Positions 18,819 to 26,847 of a stretch of DNA of 64,000 nucleotides are shown one piece after another. Location: assembly GCF_013409785.1 (NCBI RefSeq), contig NZ_JACCBV010000001.1, positions 3,348,001 through 3,412,000 on the forward strand. The letters are read 5' to 3'. The stretch's first letter is position 1; each line of letters starts with the position of its first letter. Under the pieces are notes generated by a model, which saw nothing but the letters and a program-made list of their open reading frames with translations, searched no databases and had not been told where the DNA came from. The DNA comes from Microbacterium immunditiarum (lineage in GTDB: Bacteria > Actinomycetota > Actinomycetes > Actinomycetales > Microbacteriaceae). A program made the translations under genes and the position numbers.

Positions 18819-20436
18819 ATGGGTGTGAAAAGAAGACTGTTGAGTTGTGCGGCGACGATGGCCCTCGCGGTGGCGAGCCTCACGTTCGTCGCCGGCGGAT
18901 CCGCCGCGGGCGACCAAGGATCGGCGGCCAAGGGGCCGGCGACCCCGGGTGATCCCGTGCGGAGCTGCGAAAGCCTCATGAACGTGGACCTCGGTCCGAA
19001 CACCGTGATCGAGTCCGCCGTCCAGCACGCGGCGACCGCAACGACACCCGCGTCGTGCCGGGTGCAGCTGTACACCACGCATCCGCCGGCCGGCGATGAG
19101 GTGACGATCTGGATCGCCCTTCCCACAACCGGCTGGAACGGTCGATTCCTGGGAGTCGGCGGCGGCGGATTCACAGGCGGGACGCCGGGATCGGTCGTCG
19201 CGCCGCTCGGTCAGGGGTTCGCGGCGGGTGCGACGGATGCCGGCAACCCCACCGGCCAGGCCCAGACGATCGGCGCCAACCCCGACCTCACGCGCAACTG
19301 GGTGGGTCAGGAGAACTTCGGCCACCGCGGTATCCACGAGATGACGGTGAACGGCAAGGAGCTCGTCGCGGCGTACTACGGCCGGTCGCAGGACTACGCC
19401 TACTTCAGCGGATGCTCGACCGGAGGACGCCAGGGGATGATGGAGGCCCAGAAGTACCCCGACGACTACGACGGCATCTCGGCCGGCGCGCCGGTGTTCA
19501 ATTACGCGGAGCTCGCGATCGCGCAGCTGTGGAGCCAGATCGTCATGAAGGAGGAAGGCAACGTCCTCTCGCAATGCAAGTTCACCGCTGCGCTCGAGGC
19601 GGGTGATCGACGAGTGCGACCTGGTGGGTGACGGCGTCGCGGACGGAGTGATCGGCGATCCCCTCGCGTGCGACTTCGACTTCACGTCGCTCGTCGGACA
19701 GGTGACGCCGTGCGGCGAGACCTTCACCGACGCGGATGCCGCGGTGCTTGAGAAGATCCGGCAAGGGCCACGTCGCACCAGCGGCGAGTTCCAGTGGTAC
19801 GGACTCGTGGAAGGTGCGCCGTATGCCGGCCTGAGCAACACCGCGCTCGTGAACGGCGAGCTCGTCGGGCAGCCGTTCCCCTTCGTCACCCTCGTGATCG
19901 CGTACTGGCTCGAGATGAACCCCGCGTGGGACTGGCGCACCGAGACGTACGAGAGCTTCGAGCAGCACATCGACCAGATGGTCGAGCTCTACGATGACGT
20001 CCACGGCGCCTCGGACCCCGACATCCGGGCGTTCCACGACAGCGGCGGGAAGCTCCTCGTGTGGCACGGCTGGAGCGACTTCGGCGTCTACGCGCAGGGC
20101 ACGCTCGACTGGTACGAGCGCGTGCAGGACATTCTCGGCCCGGGCAGGACGAAGCAGGCCGTCCGCGTGTTCCTCGCTCCCGGCGTCGACCACTGCGGCG
20201 GCGGCCCGGGGGCGCAGCCGACCGGCCAGCTCGAGGCGCTCATCGAGTGGGTCGAGAAGGGCCACGCCCCGAAGCAGCTGCTCGCCACGCGCGCCGAGGG
20301 TGGGTCGGTCGTCGCGACGCGCCCGATCTGCGACTACCCCACGGTCGCGAAGTACAAGGGCAGCGGCGACGTGAACGACGCGCAGCGGTACCGCTGCGTC
20401 CCGGCGGAGCAACTCACTCCGCGCATGGATCCCTGA
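18819..20436 (+). pseudogene. Secreted tannase/feruloyl esterase family protein, split by a one-base frameshift
   Basis: The two halves together (about 538 residues) form a complete tannase/feruloyl-esterase (Pfam Tannase type). A signal peptide (residues 1-30, MGVKRRLLSCAATMALAVAS) is followed by the nucleophile motif SGCSTGGRQGMM with S200. After the break come the acid in LVWHGWSDFG and the His in GVDHCGGGPG. These enzymes cleave galloyl or feruloyl esters outside the cell. The frame breaks at 19601-19603: removing one G turns EAGDRRVRP into EAVIDECDLVGDGVADGV, which fits the family's Cys-Asp calcium loop. The rest is intact, so the frameshift is recent or a sequencing error. A strong AAGGAG precedes ATG 18819. 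The promoter carries a LysR box shared with the adjacent lysR gene. Confidence 0.85.
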
Positions 20437-20465
20437 TCCGCTGAACCGGGCTGCGCGCCGGCCTG

Positions 20466-20488
20466 CCGGCATTCGAAACGGATGCCGG
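20466..20488. terminator. Hairpin between convergent tannase and lysR genes
   Basis: CCGGCATTCG (20466-20475) and CGGATGCCGG (20479-20488) pair with one mismatch around AAA. It lies between the convergent ends of the tannase and lysR genes. Confidence 0.5.
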
Positions 20489-20531
20489 TGGGCCGGCGTG
20501 CACCGTCCCGTTCCTCGCCGCGGGGAGCGAG

Positions 20532-21488
20532 TCAGGAGCGGGGCGCCTCGGCGAACGCGTCGCCGTGGATGACGAAGAACTGGCCGGACGAGCCGGCGAC
20601 CGCGCGCGCGACGGTGTCGTAGAGCCAGTCGAGCGCGGCCGTGTGCTGTGTCGTCGACCGCCGATAGAGGAACACCCCGACAGGCGGCATCTCGAACGGC
20701 AGGGGGCGGACGACGAGCGGCCACGTGGACGCCCAGCCCTGGGCGATCGTGTCGGGTGCGGTCGCGATGAGGTCGCGGCTCGCCGCCAGAACCGGCGGCA
20801 GCGCCGTGATGTGGCGCAGCGCCACTTCGGGTTCGACCACGATGCCCGCCCGGCGCTCGGCGGCGGCGAGCATCGGGGCTCCCGAGTCGCCGCTCACGGT
20901 CGCGTGCGCTGCGGACACGTACGCGTCGAGGTCGAGGGTGCCTTCCGCGAGCGGGTGGCTCGCCGACATCACGACGGCGTAGGGCTGCGACTTGAGCTGA
21001 CTGCGGACGAATCGGCCGGGAACGCTCGCGGTCGTGATGGCGAGATCGACCGTGCCTCGCGACAGCCAGTCCGAGAGCGCGTCGACCTGGATGGGCACGA
21101 CTTCGAGGCGCATGTGCGGGGCGCGGGAGCGGATCGCCGAGAGGATCGCCGGCAGCCAGCCGATCTCTCCGAGCTCGGACAGCGCGATGCGGAACAGCCG
21201 CCGCGACGAGGACGGATCGAATCCGTGCACGGCGTCGATCGTGCGGTCGATGCCCTCGATCGCGTCGCGGAAGCCGGGGAACACGCTCTCGGCGAGGGGT
21301 GTCGGGCGCATGAGGCGGCCGTCGCGCTCGAAGAGCGGGTCGTCGAGCTCGCGCCGCAGTCTCGCGAGAGCCTGACTCACGGCGGGCTGGGTGACGTAGA
21401 GCCGACGGGCGGCGATCGTGAGGCTGCGCGACTCGTACACCGCCACGAAGACGCGCAGGAGGTTCAGGTCCACGGTCGGCCCGGGCAT
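20532..21488 (-). CDS. LysR family transcriptional regulator
   Basis: This is a 318-residue LysR regulator. The N-terminal winged helix (residues 4-62, 'VDLNLLRVFVAVYESRSLTI' then ARRLYVTQPAVSQALARLRREL) is followed by a two-lobed co-inducer domain of about 220 residues. ATG 21488 gives the standard start; an in-frame ATG at 21512 would add eight residues. It lies between the tannase and LigM-2, transcribed away from LigM-2, and near-identical palindromes stand in front of both targets. It is therefore probably an activator that senses gallate, a methoxybenzoate or a related acid (inference). Confidence 0.92.
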   Translation of the reverse strand: MPGPTVDLNLLRVFVAVYESRSLTIAARRLYVTQPAVSQALARLRRELDDPLFERDGRLMRPTPLAESVFPGFRDAIEGIDRTIDAVHGFDPSSSRRLFRIALSELGEIGWLPAILSAIRSRAPHMRLEVVPIQVDALSDWLSRGTVDLAITTASVPGRFVRSQLKSQPYAVVMSASHPLAEGTLDLDAYVSAAHATVSGDSGAPMLAAAERRAGIVVEPEVALRHITALPPVLAASRDLIATAPDTIAQGWASTWPLVVRPLPFEMPPVGVFLYRRSTTQHTAALDWLYDTVARAVAGSSGQFFVIHGDAFAEAPRS

Positions 21489-21515
21489 CCGTCGCTTAGA
21501 AACGATTCCCATCGC

Positions 21516-21530
21516 ATAAGCAGTGATTAT
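21516..21530. promoter_or_regulatory. LysR-type box 1 (lysR/LigM-2 divergent promoter)
   Basis: ATAAGCAGTGATTAT is a variant of the perfect palindrome in front of the tannase (two changes). It lies 28 bases upstream of the lysR start, where autoregulation would act. Confidence 0.65.
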
Positions 21531-21547
21531 CTCTTGAAGACCCGGGA

Positions 21548-21562
21548 ACAACCAGTGGTTAC
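21548..21562. promoter_or_regulatory. LysR-type box 2 (lysR/LigM-2 divergent promoter)
   Basis: ACAACCAGTGGTTAC shares the 11-base core AACCAGTGGTT with the tannase box. Its centre is 32 bp from that of box 1, about three helical turns, as expected for the two half-tetramer contacts of a LysR protein. LigM-2 starts 35 bases downstream. Confidence 0.7.
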
Positions 21563-21596
21563 TAGCATGGCTTCGACCCGAACGAAGGAGCAAGTC

Positions 21597-22955
21597 ATGA
21601 CCGAGTCCGTCGCCGACGCGATCGCACGCGCGGGAAGCGCCGTCGAACTCCTGCGCAACTCGCAGGCACGCCCGACGATCTTCCCGGTGACGCCCGAGTT
21701 CTCGAACTGGCGCACCGAGCAGCGCGCCTGGCGCGACACCGTCGCCCTGCTCGACCAGTCCCACCACATGACGGATCTGTTCATCTCGGGACCCGACGCG
21801 CTCAGGCTGCTCTCCGACACCGGGGTCAACAGCTTCGCCGACTTCGGCGTCGACTGTGCGAAGCAGTTCGTCGCGGTCAACCACGAGGGCTACCTCATCG
21901 GCGACGCGATCCTGTTCCACCTGGAGGAGGATGTGTTCGACCTCGTCGGCTGGTTCATGGTGCTCGACTGGGTGCAGTACATCGGCGAGACCGGCGACTA
22001 CGACGTGACGTTCGAGCGCGACGCGAACTCGCTCATGCGCGAACCGGGCATCCCGCCGAAGCTCTACCGCTACGAGCTCCAGGGACCGAATGCCCTCGCG
22101 CTCATGGAGAAGGCCACCGGCGCCCCCGTGCCGACGACGAAGTTCTTCCACATGACGACGTTCGAGATCGATGGCCTCACGGTGCGGTCGCTGCGGCACG
22201 GCATGGCCGGGCAGCCAGGATTCGAGCTGTTCGGGCCGTGGGCCGACGGTGAGCGGGTGCGCGACGCGCTCATCCGCGCGGGAGAGGGGCTCGACCTCGT
22301 GCTCGTCGGAGCGAAGGCCTACTCGTCGGCGAACCTCGAGTCGGCGTGGGTGCCGTCCCCTCTGCCGGCGATCTTCTCGGGCAAGGGAACGGCGGATTAC
22401 CTCGCGTGGCTCCCCGCGAACCGCGCCGGCTCGCTCGCGGGCAGCTTCGTGTCGGACGACATCGAGGACTACTACCTCACTCCGTACGACCTCGGGTACG
22501 GACGCAGCGTCGCCTTCGATCACGACTTCATCGGGCGCGAGGCGCTCGAGCGCCACGCGCGGGGGCCTCGGCGTACGAAGGTCACGCTCGTGTGGAACCC
22601 CGAGGACGTCGCCGCGGTCCAGCGCTCGATGTACGAGCCCGGGCTGCCCGCCAAGTACCTCGACTTCCCGAAATCCCGGTATGGCACGTACCAGGTCGAC
22701 CGCGTACTCGCGGACGGCGTCGACGCCGGCATCTCGCACGATGTCGGCTACATCACCGGAGAGCAGGTGTTCGTGTCGCTCGCGAGCGTCGACGCCGCGC
22801 ACGCCGGGCCCGGGACCGAGGTCGTCGTGGTGTGGGGCGAGGAGCCGAACACGAGCAAGCCCGCCGTCGAGGCGCACCGCCAGGTCGAGGTGCGCGCGAC
22901 GGTCGCACCGGCGCCGTACTCGTCGTTCGCACGGGAGAACTACCGGAAGAACTGA
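21597..22955 (+). CDS. LigM-like tetrahydrofolate-dependent aromatic O-demethylase (paralogue 2)
   Basis: The 452-residue GcvT-fold protein is the second LigM-like demethylase. The catalytic Tyr is kept (Y242 in AKAYSSANLESAW), but the Arg of LigM position 122 is Trp here (W119 in DLVGWFMVLDW). It therefore probably binds a different substrate from paralogue 1, for example one lacking the usual carboxylate contact or with a second methoxy group such as syringate (inference). The ATG 21597 follows GAAGGAG. It is divergent from lysR with two LysR boxes between them, and convergent with marR at a gap of one base. Confidence 0.82.
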   Translation: MTESVADAIARAGSAVELLRNSQARPTIFPVTPEFSNWRTEQRAWRDTVALLDQSHHMTDLFISGPDALRLLSDTGVNSFADFGVDCAKQFVAVNHEGYLIGDAILFHLEEDVFDLVGWFMVLDWVQYIGETGDYDVTFERDANSLMREPGIPPKLYRYELQGPNALALMEKATGAPVPTTKFFHMTTFEIDGLTVRSLRHGMAGQPGFELFGPWADGERVRDALIRAGEGLDLVLVGAKAYSSANLESAWVPSPLPAIFSGKGTADYLAWLPANRAGSLAGSFVSDDIEDYYLTPYDLGYGRSVAFDHDFIGREALERHARGPRRTKVTLVWNPEDVAAVQRSMYEPGLPAKYLDFPKSRYGTYQVDRVLADGVDAGISHDVGYITGEQVFVSLASVDAAHAGPGTEVVVVWGEEPNTSKPAVEAHRQVEVRATVAPAPYSSFARENYRKN

Positions 22956-22956
22956 C

Positions 22957-23397
22957 TCAACGGGTTGTGGCGGGGTGACCCTCGCGGAGGGAGTGACGGA
23001 CGCGGCGGAGATACTCCGCGAACGCCGCTCCCTCCTCATCGGTGAATTCCTTGAGGATGAGGTGCTCGAGCTCGTCGACCCCCGGCCGAGCCTTCGCGAT
23101 CGCGGCGGCACCCTTGTCGGTGAGGTAGAGCAGCAGGCGACGCGCGTGCTCGGGGTCGCGCTCGCGGCGCACGAGCCCGGCTTCGAGCATCGGATCCATG
23201 GTCTGCGCCATCGTCTGCGCGCGCACGAACGAGCGACGGGCGAGCTCGGAGCTCGTGATGCCGGGGCGGCGTTCGAGCACCGTGAGCGCGGTGTACTGGG
23301 CGGTGGTCATGCCGGCCGCCGCGCAGGCCGCGTCGATGTACGGGCGGAGCGCGAGCTCGACCTGCTTGACGACATACGTGAAGTTCGTGTGTTCCAT
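22957..23397 (-). CDS. MarR family transcriptional regulator
   Basis: The 146-residue protein has the MarR winged-helix layout: a dimer helix at the N-terminus, the recognition region 'GITSSELARRSFVRAQTMAQ' at about residues 46-65, and the wing RRERDPEHARRLLLYLTDKG. It starts at ATG 23397 behind a strong GGGGGAGGGG. It diverges from an aldehyde dehydrogenase gene and lies upstream of a hydroxycinnamate-type beta-oxidation operon. MarR repressors that respond to hydroxycinnamoyl-CoA (CouR, PhdR, HcaR) occupy the same position in other bacteria, so this role is likely but not shown. Confidence 0.9.
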   Translation of the reverse strand: MEHTNFTYVVKQVELALRPYIDAACAAAGMTTAQYTALTVLERRPGITSSELARRSFVRAQTMAQTMDPMLEAGLVRRERDPEHARRLLLYLTDKGAAAIAKARPGVDELEHLILKEFTDEEGAAFAEYLRRVRHSLREGHPATTR

Positions 23398-23450
23398 ACC
23401 GACCCCTCCCCCAGGCCCGATCAGGCTAACGCCCGTCACGATCGGACCGC

Positions 23451-23485
23451 ATGCGTACGCGCTCTCATCCAGCGAGTGTACGCAT
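23451..23485. promoter_or_regulatory. Candidate MarR operator (inverted repeat)
   Basis: ATGCGTAC (23451-23458) and GTACGCAT (23478-23485) are exact reverse complements 19 bases apart, and a near copy, ATGCGTGC, follows at 23504-23511. They occupy the middle of the marR/aldehyde dehydrogenase divergent promoter. The spacing is wider than for a single MarR dimer, so two dimers, each on an ATGCGTAC-like site, is a possible reading. Confidence 0.45.
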
Positions 23486-23543
23486 AGCGGTCATTTCGTC
23501 GCAATGCGTGCAGACGGGCGTCCTCCGGTGTTAGCCTTCCGCT

Positions 23544-24986
23544 GTGCTTGAAGCAACCGATCTCCAGGAACGCATCTTCGCCGGCGGGGAGTACGTCCAT
23601 ACCTCCTCGACCCAGGTTCTCACCGTCGAGAACCCCTTCGACCGGTCCATCGTCGGCCACGCGCCCGACAGCTCGCCCGAGGACGTCGACCGCGCCGTCA
23701 CCGCGGCGCGCGAGGCGTTCGACAGCGGCTCCTGGTCCGAACTGAGCCCTGCCGACCGCGCCGACTGGATCGATCGCCTCGCCGACGAGATCGAGGCGCG
23801 CGGCGCGACCACGGCTCCCCTCGTCACCGACGAGATCGGCCAGCCGATCACCGTCGCGCGCGGCATGAACGCCATCCGCCCCGTGCAGCACCTGCGCTAC
23901 TACGCGAAGATCGCGCGCGGGCTCTCGGTGGAGCAGGAGCGCAAGAACGTCGACCGCGAGGGCAGCTCGCTCCACCTGCGCCGCCCGCTCGGCGTCGCTG
24001 CCCTCATCGTGCCGTGGAACCACCCGCAGTCCTCGACGACGCTCAAGCTCGGCCCCGCCCTCGCGGCCGGCTGCACGGTCGTCATCAAGCCGGCCGCCGA
24101 GTCCCCGCTCGACATCTTCACCCTCGCCGAGGCGAGCCGCGCGATCGGCCTTCCTCCCGGCGTCATCAACATCGTCACGGGCGGCCGCGAGACCGGTCAG
24201 GCGCTCGTCGCGCACCCCGGGGTCGACAAGGTCGCCTTCACCGGCTCGACCGCCGCGGGCCGTCACATCGCGTCGGTCGCGGGGCAGCGCCTGATCCCCG
24301 CCACGCTCGAGCTCGGCGGCAAGTCCGCGGGCATCCTCCTCGACGATGCCGACCTCGACGATGTCATGGCGAGCCTGCGCTACGCGTCCTTCGGCAACAC
24401 GGGCCAGAACTGCGTCGCGCTGAGCCGCATTCTCGCCCCCGCGCACCGCTACGACGAGGTCGTCGACGCACTCGTCGCCCTCGCGCGCGACCTGCGGGTC
24501 GGAGACCCGAAGGACGACACGACCGAGGTCGGGCCGCTCGTCTCCGCGACCGCGCACGCGCGAGTCACGGGCATGCTCGACCGCGCGCAGGCCGAGGGCG
24601 CCACGATCCTCGCGGGCGACACGCCGACTCCCTCGGAGGGTTACTTCTTCGCGCCGCGCGTGATCGTCGACGCCGCCGTCGACAGCGACATCGCGCAGAA
24701 CGAGATCTTCGGACCCGCGATCAGCGTGCACCGGTACACGGATGTCGACGACGCCGTGCGCATCGCGAATGCGACGACCTACGGCCTCGGCGGCGCGGTC
24801 TTCAGCGCAGACGCGGATGCCGCACAGACGGTCGCCCGCCGCGTGCAGACCGGCTCGATCGGCATCAATGGCTACCGCCCCGACCTCGGCTCGCCGTTCG
24901 GCGGCGTCAAGGCGTCCGGGCTCGGCCGCGAGTTCGGCCCCGAAGCGGTCGAGAACTACCGCGAGAGCACGTCGATCTTCCGCTGA
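23544..24986 (+). CDS. NAD(P)-dependent aldehyde dehydrogenase
   Basis: The 480-residue enzyme has all ALDH landmarks: Asn in IVPWNHPQSS, the nucleotide loop FTGSTAAGRHI, the general base Glu in LELGGKSAG, and the catalytic Cys in 'FGNTGQNCVALSR'. 'EIFGPAISVHRY' closes the active site. It starts at GTG 23544. Substrate cannot be read. Its place between a MarR regulator and an NDMA-type alcohol dehydrogenase fits an aromatic aldehyde such as vanillin, protocatechualdehyde or coniferyl aldehyde (inference). Confidence 0.9.
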   Translation: MLEATDLQERIFAGGEYVHTSSTQVLTVENPFDRSIVGHAPDSSPEDVDRAVTAAREAFDSGSWSELSPADRADWIDRLADEIEARGATTAPLVTDEIGQPITVARGMNAIRPVQHLRYYAKIARGLSVEQERKNVDREGSSLHLRRPLGVAALIVPWNHPQSSTTLKLGPALAAGCTVVIKPAAESPLDIFTLAEASRAIGLPPGVINIVTGGRETGQALVAHPGVDKVAFTGSTAAGRHIASVAGQRLIPATLELGGKSAGILLDDADLDDVMASLRYASFGNTGQNCVALSRILAPAHRYDEVVDALVALARDLRVGDPKDDTTEVGPLVSATAHARVTGMLDRAQAEGATILAGDTPTPSEGYFFAPRVIVDAAVDSDIAQNEIFGPAISVHRYTDVDDAVRIANATTYGLGGAVFSADADAAQTVARRVQTGSIGINGYRPDLGSPFGGVKASGLGREFGPEAVENYRESTSIFR

Positions 24987-25026
24987 GCGAGGAGCGGGGC
25001 ATCCGCCTCGACATCACCGCATTGAG

Positions 25027-25043
25027 TTACAGGTAGCCTGATA
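25027..25043. promoter_or_regulatory. TATCAGG-type operator, copy 1
   Basis: TTACAGGTAGCCTGATA matches the palindrome TTATCAGG-N3-CCTGATAA (perfect copy at 33298-33316) with one change in the left arm. It lies 41 bases before the alcohol dehydrogenase start. Confidence 0.65.
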
Positions 25044-25084
25044 CTGAGCGCTGTCGCTCAGTCGCTTGGTCCGAAGGAGGAGCA

Positions 25085-26209
25085 ATGCCCATCACGTCCC
25101 GCGCCGCGATCGTCCGCGAAGCCCCGGGAGAGTTCGAGATCGCCGAAGTCGAGGTCGGCGACCCGCGCCAGAACGAGATCCGAGTGCGGATGGTCGCCGC
25201 GGGAATGTGCCACTCGGACTACCACATGATGACCGGCGACAGCGTCGCGGGCCACCTGCCGATGGTGTGCGGGCACGAGGGAACCGGCATCGTCGAGTCG
25301 GTCGGCCCGAACACCCCCGGGTGGGAGGTCGGCGACGCCGTCGTCTTCACGTGGATCCCGAGCTGCGGCAAGTGCCGGTGGTGCACGACCGGCATGACGA
25401 ACCTGTGCGACCGCGGCCGGTACCTGCTCGCCGGGCACCGCTTCGACGACGAGGAGAGCTACCGCTTCGCCCTCCCCGACGGCACCGAGGTCGGGCAGAT
25501 GTGCCAGGTCGGCTCGTTCTCGGAGTACACGCTCGTGTCGGTCGACTCGGCGATCAAGCTGCCGAGCGACGCCGACCTCGACAAGTTTTGGCTGCTCGGA
25601 TGCGGTGTCGGCACCGGCTGGGGCAGCGCCGTCTACGCCGCCGAGACCCAGCCCGGCGACGTCGTCATCGTGATGGGGATCGGCGGCATCGGAATCAACG
25701 CCGTGCAGGGCGCGCACCACGCGGGCGCGGTCGCGGTCATCGCGGTCGACCCGGTCGAGTTCAAGCGCGAGTCGGCGCTCCGCCTCGGAGCGACCCACGC
25801 GTTCGCGACCATGGACGAGGCGGCCGACTTCGCGCGGTCCATCACGAACTGGCAGGGCGCCGACCGCGCCATCGTCGCGGTGGGCGTCGTCGAGGGCGAG
25901 CACGTCGCGCAGGCCGTGTCCGCCATCCGCAAGGGGGGCGTCGCGGTCATCACGGGCATCGCGCCCGACCGCGAGACGAGCATCCCGATCAGCCCGCTCG
26001 AGCTCACGCGCTACCAGAAGCGCATCCAAGGGACGATCTACGGCCACGCGAACCCGCGCGCCGACGTCCCCCGGCAGCTGCAGATGTACCAGGCGGGACA
26101 GCTCAAGCTCGACGAGCTCATCACGAAGATGTACACGCTCGACGAGATCAACCAGGGCTACCTCGACATGGTCGAGGGACGCAACATCCGTGGCGGCATC
26201 CGGTTCTGA
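25085..26209 (+). CDS. NDMA-type zinc alcohol dehydrogenase (MDR family)
   Basis: The 374-residue medium-chain dehydrogenase keeps the catalytic zinc ligands (Cys in AAGMCHSDYHMM, His-Glu in VCGHEGTGIVE) and cysteines for the structural zinc (SCGKCRWCTTGMTNLC). The nucleotide fold is at 'VIVMGIGGIGINAVQGAHHA'. The overall pattern is that of the actinobacterial group that keeps its cofactor tightly bound and is assayed with N,N-dimethyl-4-nitrosoaniline; such enzymes often depend on mycofactocin. None of the mycofactocin genes is visible here. Likely substrates are aryl or allylic alcohols (inference). It starts at ATG 25085 after AAGGAGGAGCA, the best ribosome-binding site in this region. Confidence 0.87.
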   Translation: MPITSRAAIVREAPGEFEIAEVEVGDPRQNEIRVRMVAAGMCHSDYHMMTGDSVAGHLPMVCGHEGTGIVESVGPNTPGWEVGDAVVFTWIPSCGKCRWCTTGMTNLCDRGRYLLAGHRFDDEESYRFALPDGTEVGQMCQVGSFSEYTLVSVDSAIKLPSDADLDKFWLLGCGVGTGWGSAVYAAETQPGDVVIVMGIGGIGINAVQGAHHAGAVAVIAVDPVEFKRESALRLGATHAFATMDEAADFARSITNWQGADRAIVAVGVVEGEHVAQAVSAIRKGGVAVITGIAPDRETSIPISPLELTRYQKRIQGTIYGHANPRADVPRQLQMYQAGQLKLDELITKMYTLDEINQGYLDMVEGRNIRGGIRF

Positions 26210-26300
26210 CGGGTCGTCCTCGACAGGCTCCGGCCGCCCGGATCACCGACTCGGGCGGCCGGTTCCATCCTGCGGAAGGTGCGTTGGCATCCACCGCGTA

Positions 26301-26317
26301 TTTCAGGTAGCCTGACA
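26301..26317. promoter_or_regulatory. TATCAGG-type operator, copy 2
   Basis: TTTCAGGTAGCCTGACA is the same palindrome with changed ends. TTGGCA at 26284-26289 and TAGCCT at 26308-26313 (18 bases apart) could form the promoter of the beta-oxidation operon, placing the operator over the -10 box. Confidence 0.65.
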
Positions 26318-26385
26318 TTCGAGCGGAGACGCTCCCCGAGCGCGGCGCGCCATGCCGCGCGACGCAAAGCAGCGAGTGAGGTGTG

Positions 26386-26847
26386 ATGGCCCAGAACGTC
26401 GTGTCCGCGACCGTCGATGAGCTGCCCGAGCTGGAAGGGCGGACATTCGGTCCCTCCGGCTGGCGGCCGATCACGCAGGAGGAGGTGAACCTCTACGCCC
26501 AGCTGTCCGGTGACGACAATCCGATCCACATCGATGAGGAGTTCGCCGCGTCCACGCCCTTCGGCACGCGCATCGCGCACGGACTGCTCACGCTGAGCCT
26601 CGTCGTGCGCCACATGCGCCAGATCTTCCAGATCACGGGCGCGAGCATGGGCATCAACTACGGCATCAACAAGGTGCGCTTCCCCGCGCCCGTGCCGTCC
26701 GGGTCCAACGTCCGCGTCCACGGTCGCGTCGCGAGCGTCACCGACGTCGGCGGCGGCTGGCAGATCGAGGTCCCCGTCACGTTCGAGATCGAAGGCGTCG
26801 AGAAGCCTGCGTGCGTGGCCGAGCTCGTGCTGAGGTATTACCGATGA
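26386..26847 (+). CDS. MaoC-like enoyl-CoA hydratase
   Basis: The 153-residue hot-dog-fold protein contains the hydratase 2 motif in 'YAQLSGDDNPIHIDEEFA' with the catalytic Asp and His, followed by 'HGLLTLSLV'. It adds water to a trans-2-enoyl-CoA. ATG 26386 fits the GAGG box better than the GTG at 26383. It is the first gene of a five-gene operon whose other members are an SDR, a CoA ligase, an amidohydrolase and an acyl-CoA dehydrogenase. That enzyme set is found in actinobacterial hydroxycinnamate clusters (phd of Corynebacterium, cou of Rhodococcus), in which the MaoC protein hydrates the cinnamoyl-CoA. Confidence 0.88.
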   Translation: MAQNVVSATVDELPELEGRTFGPSGWRPITQEEVNLYAQLSGDDNPIHIDEEFAASTPFGTRIAHGLLTLSLVVRHMRQIFQITGASMGINYGINKVRFPAPVPSGSNVRVHGRVASVTDVGGGWQIEVPVTFEIEGVEKPACVAELVLRYYR

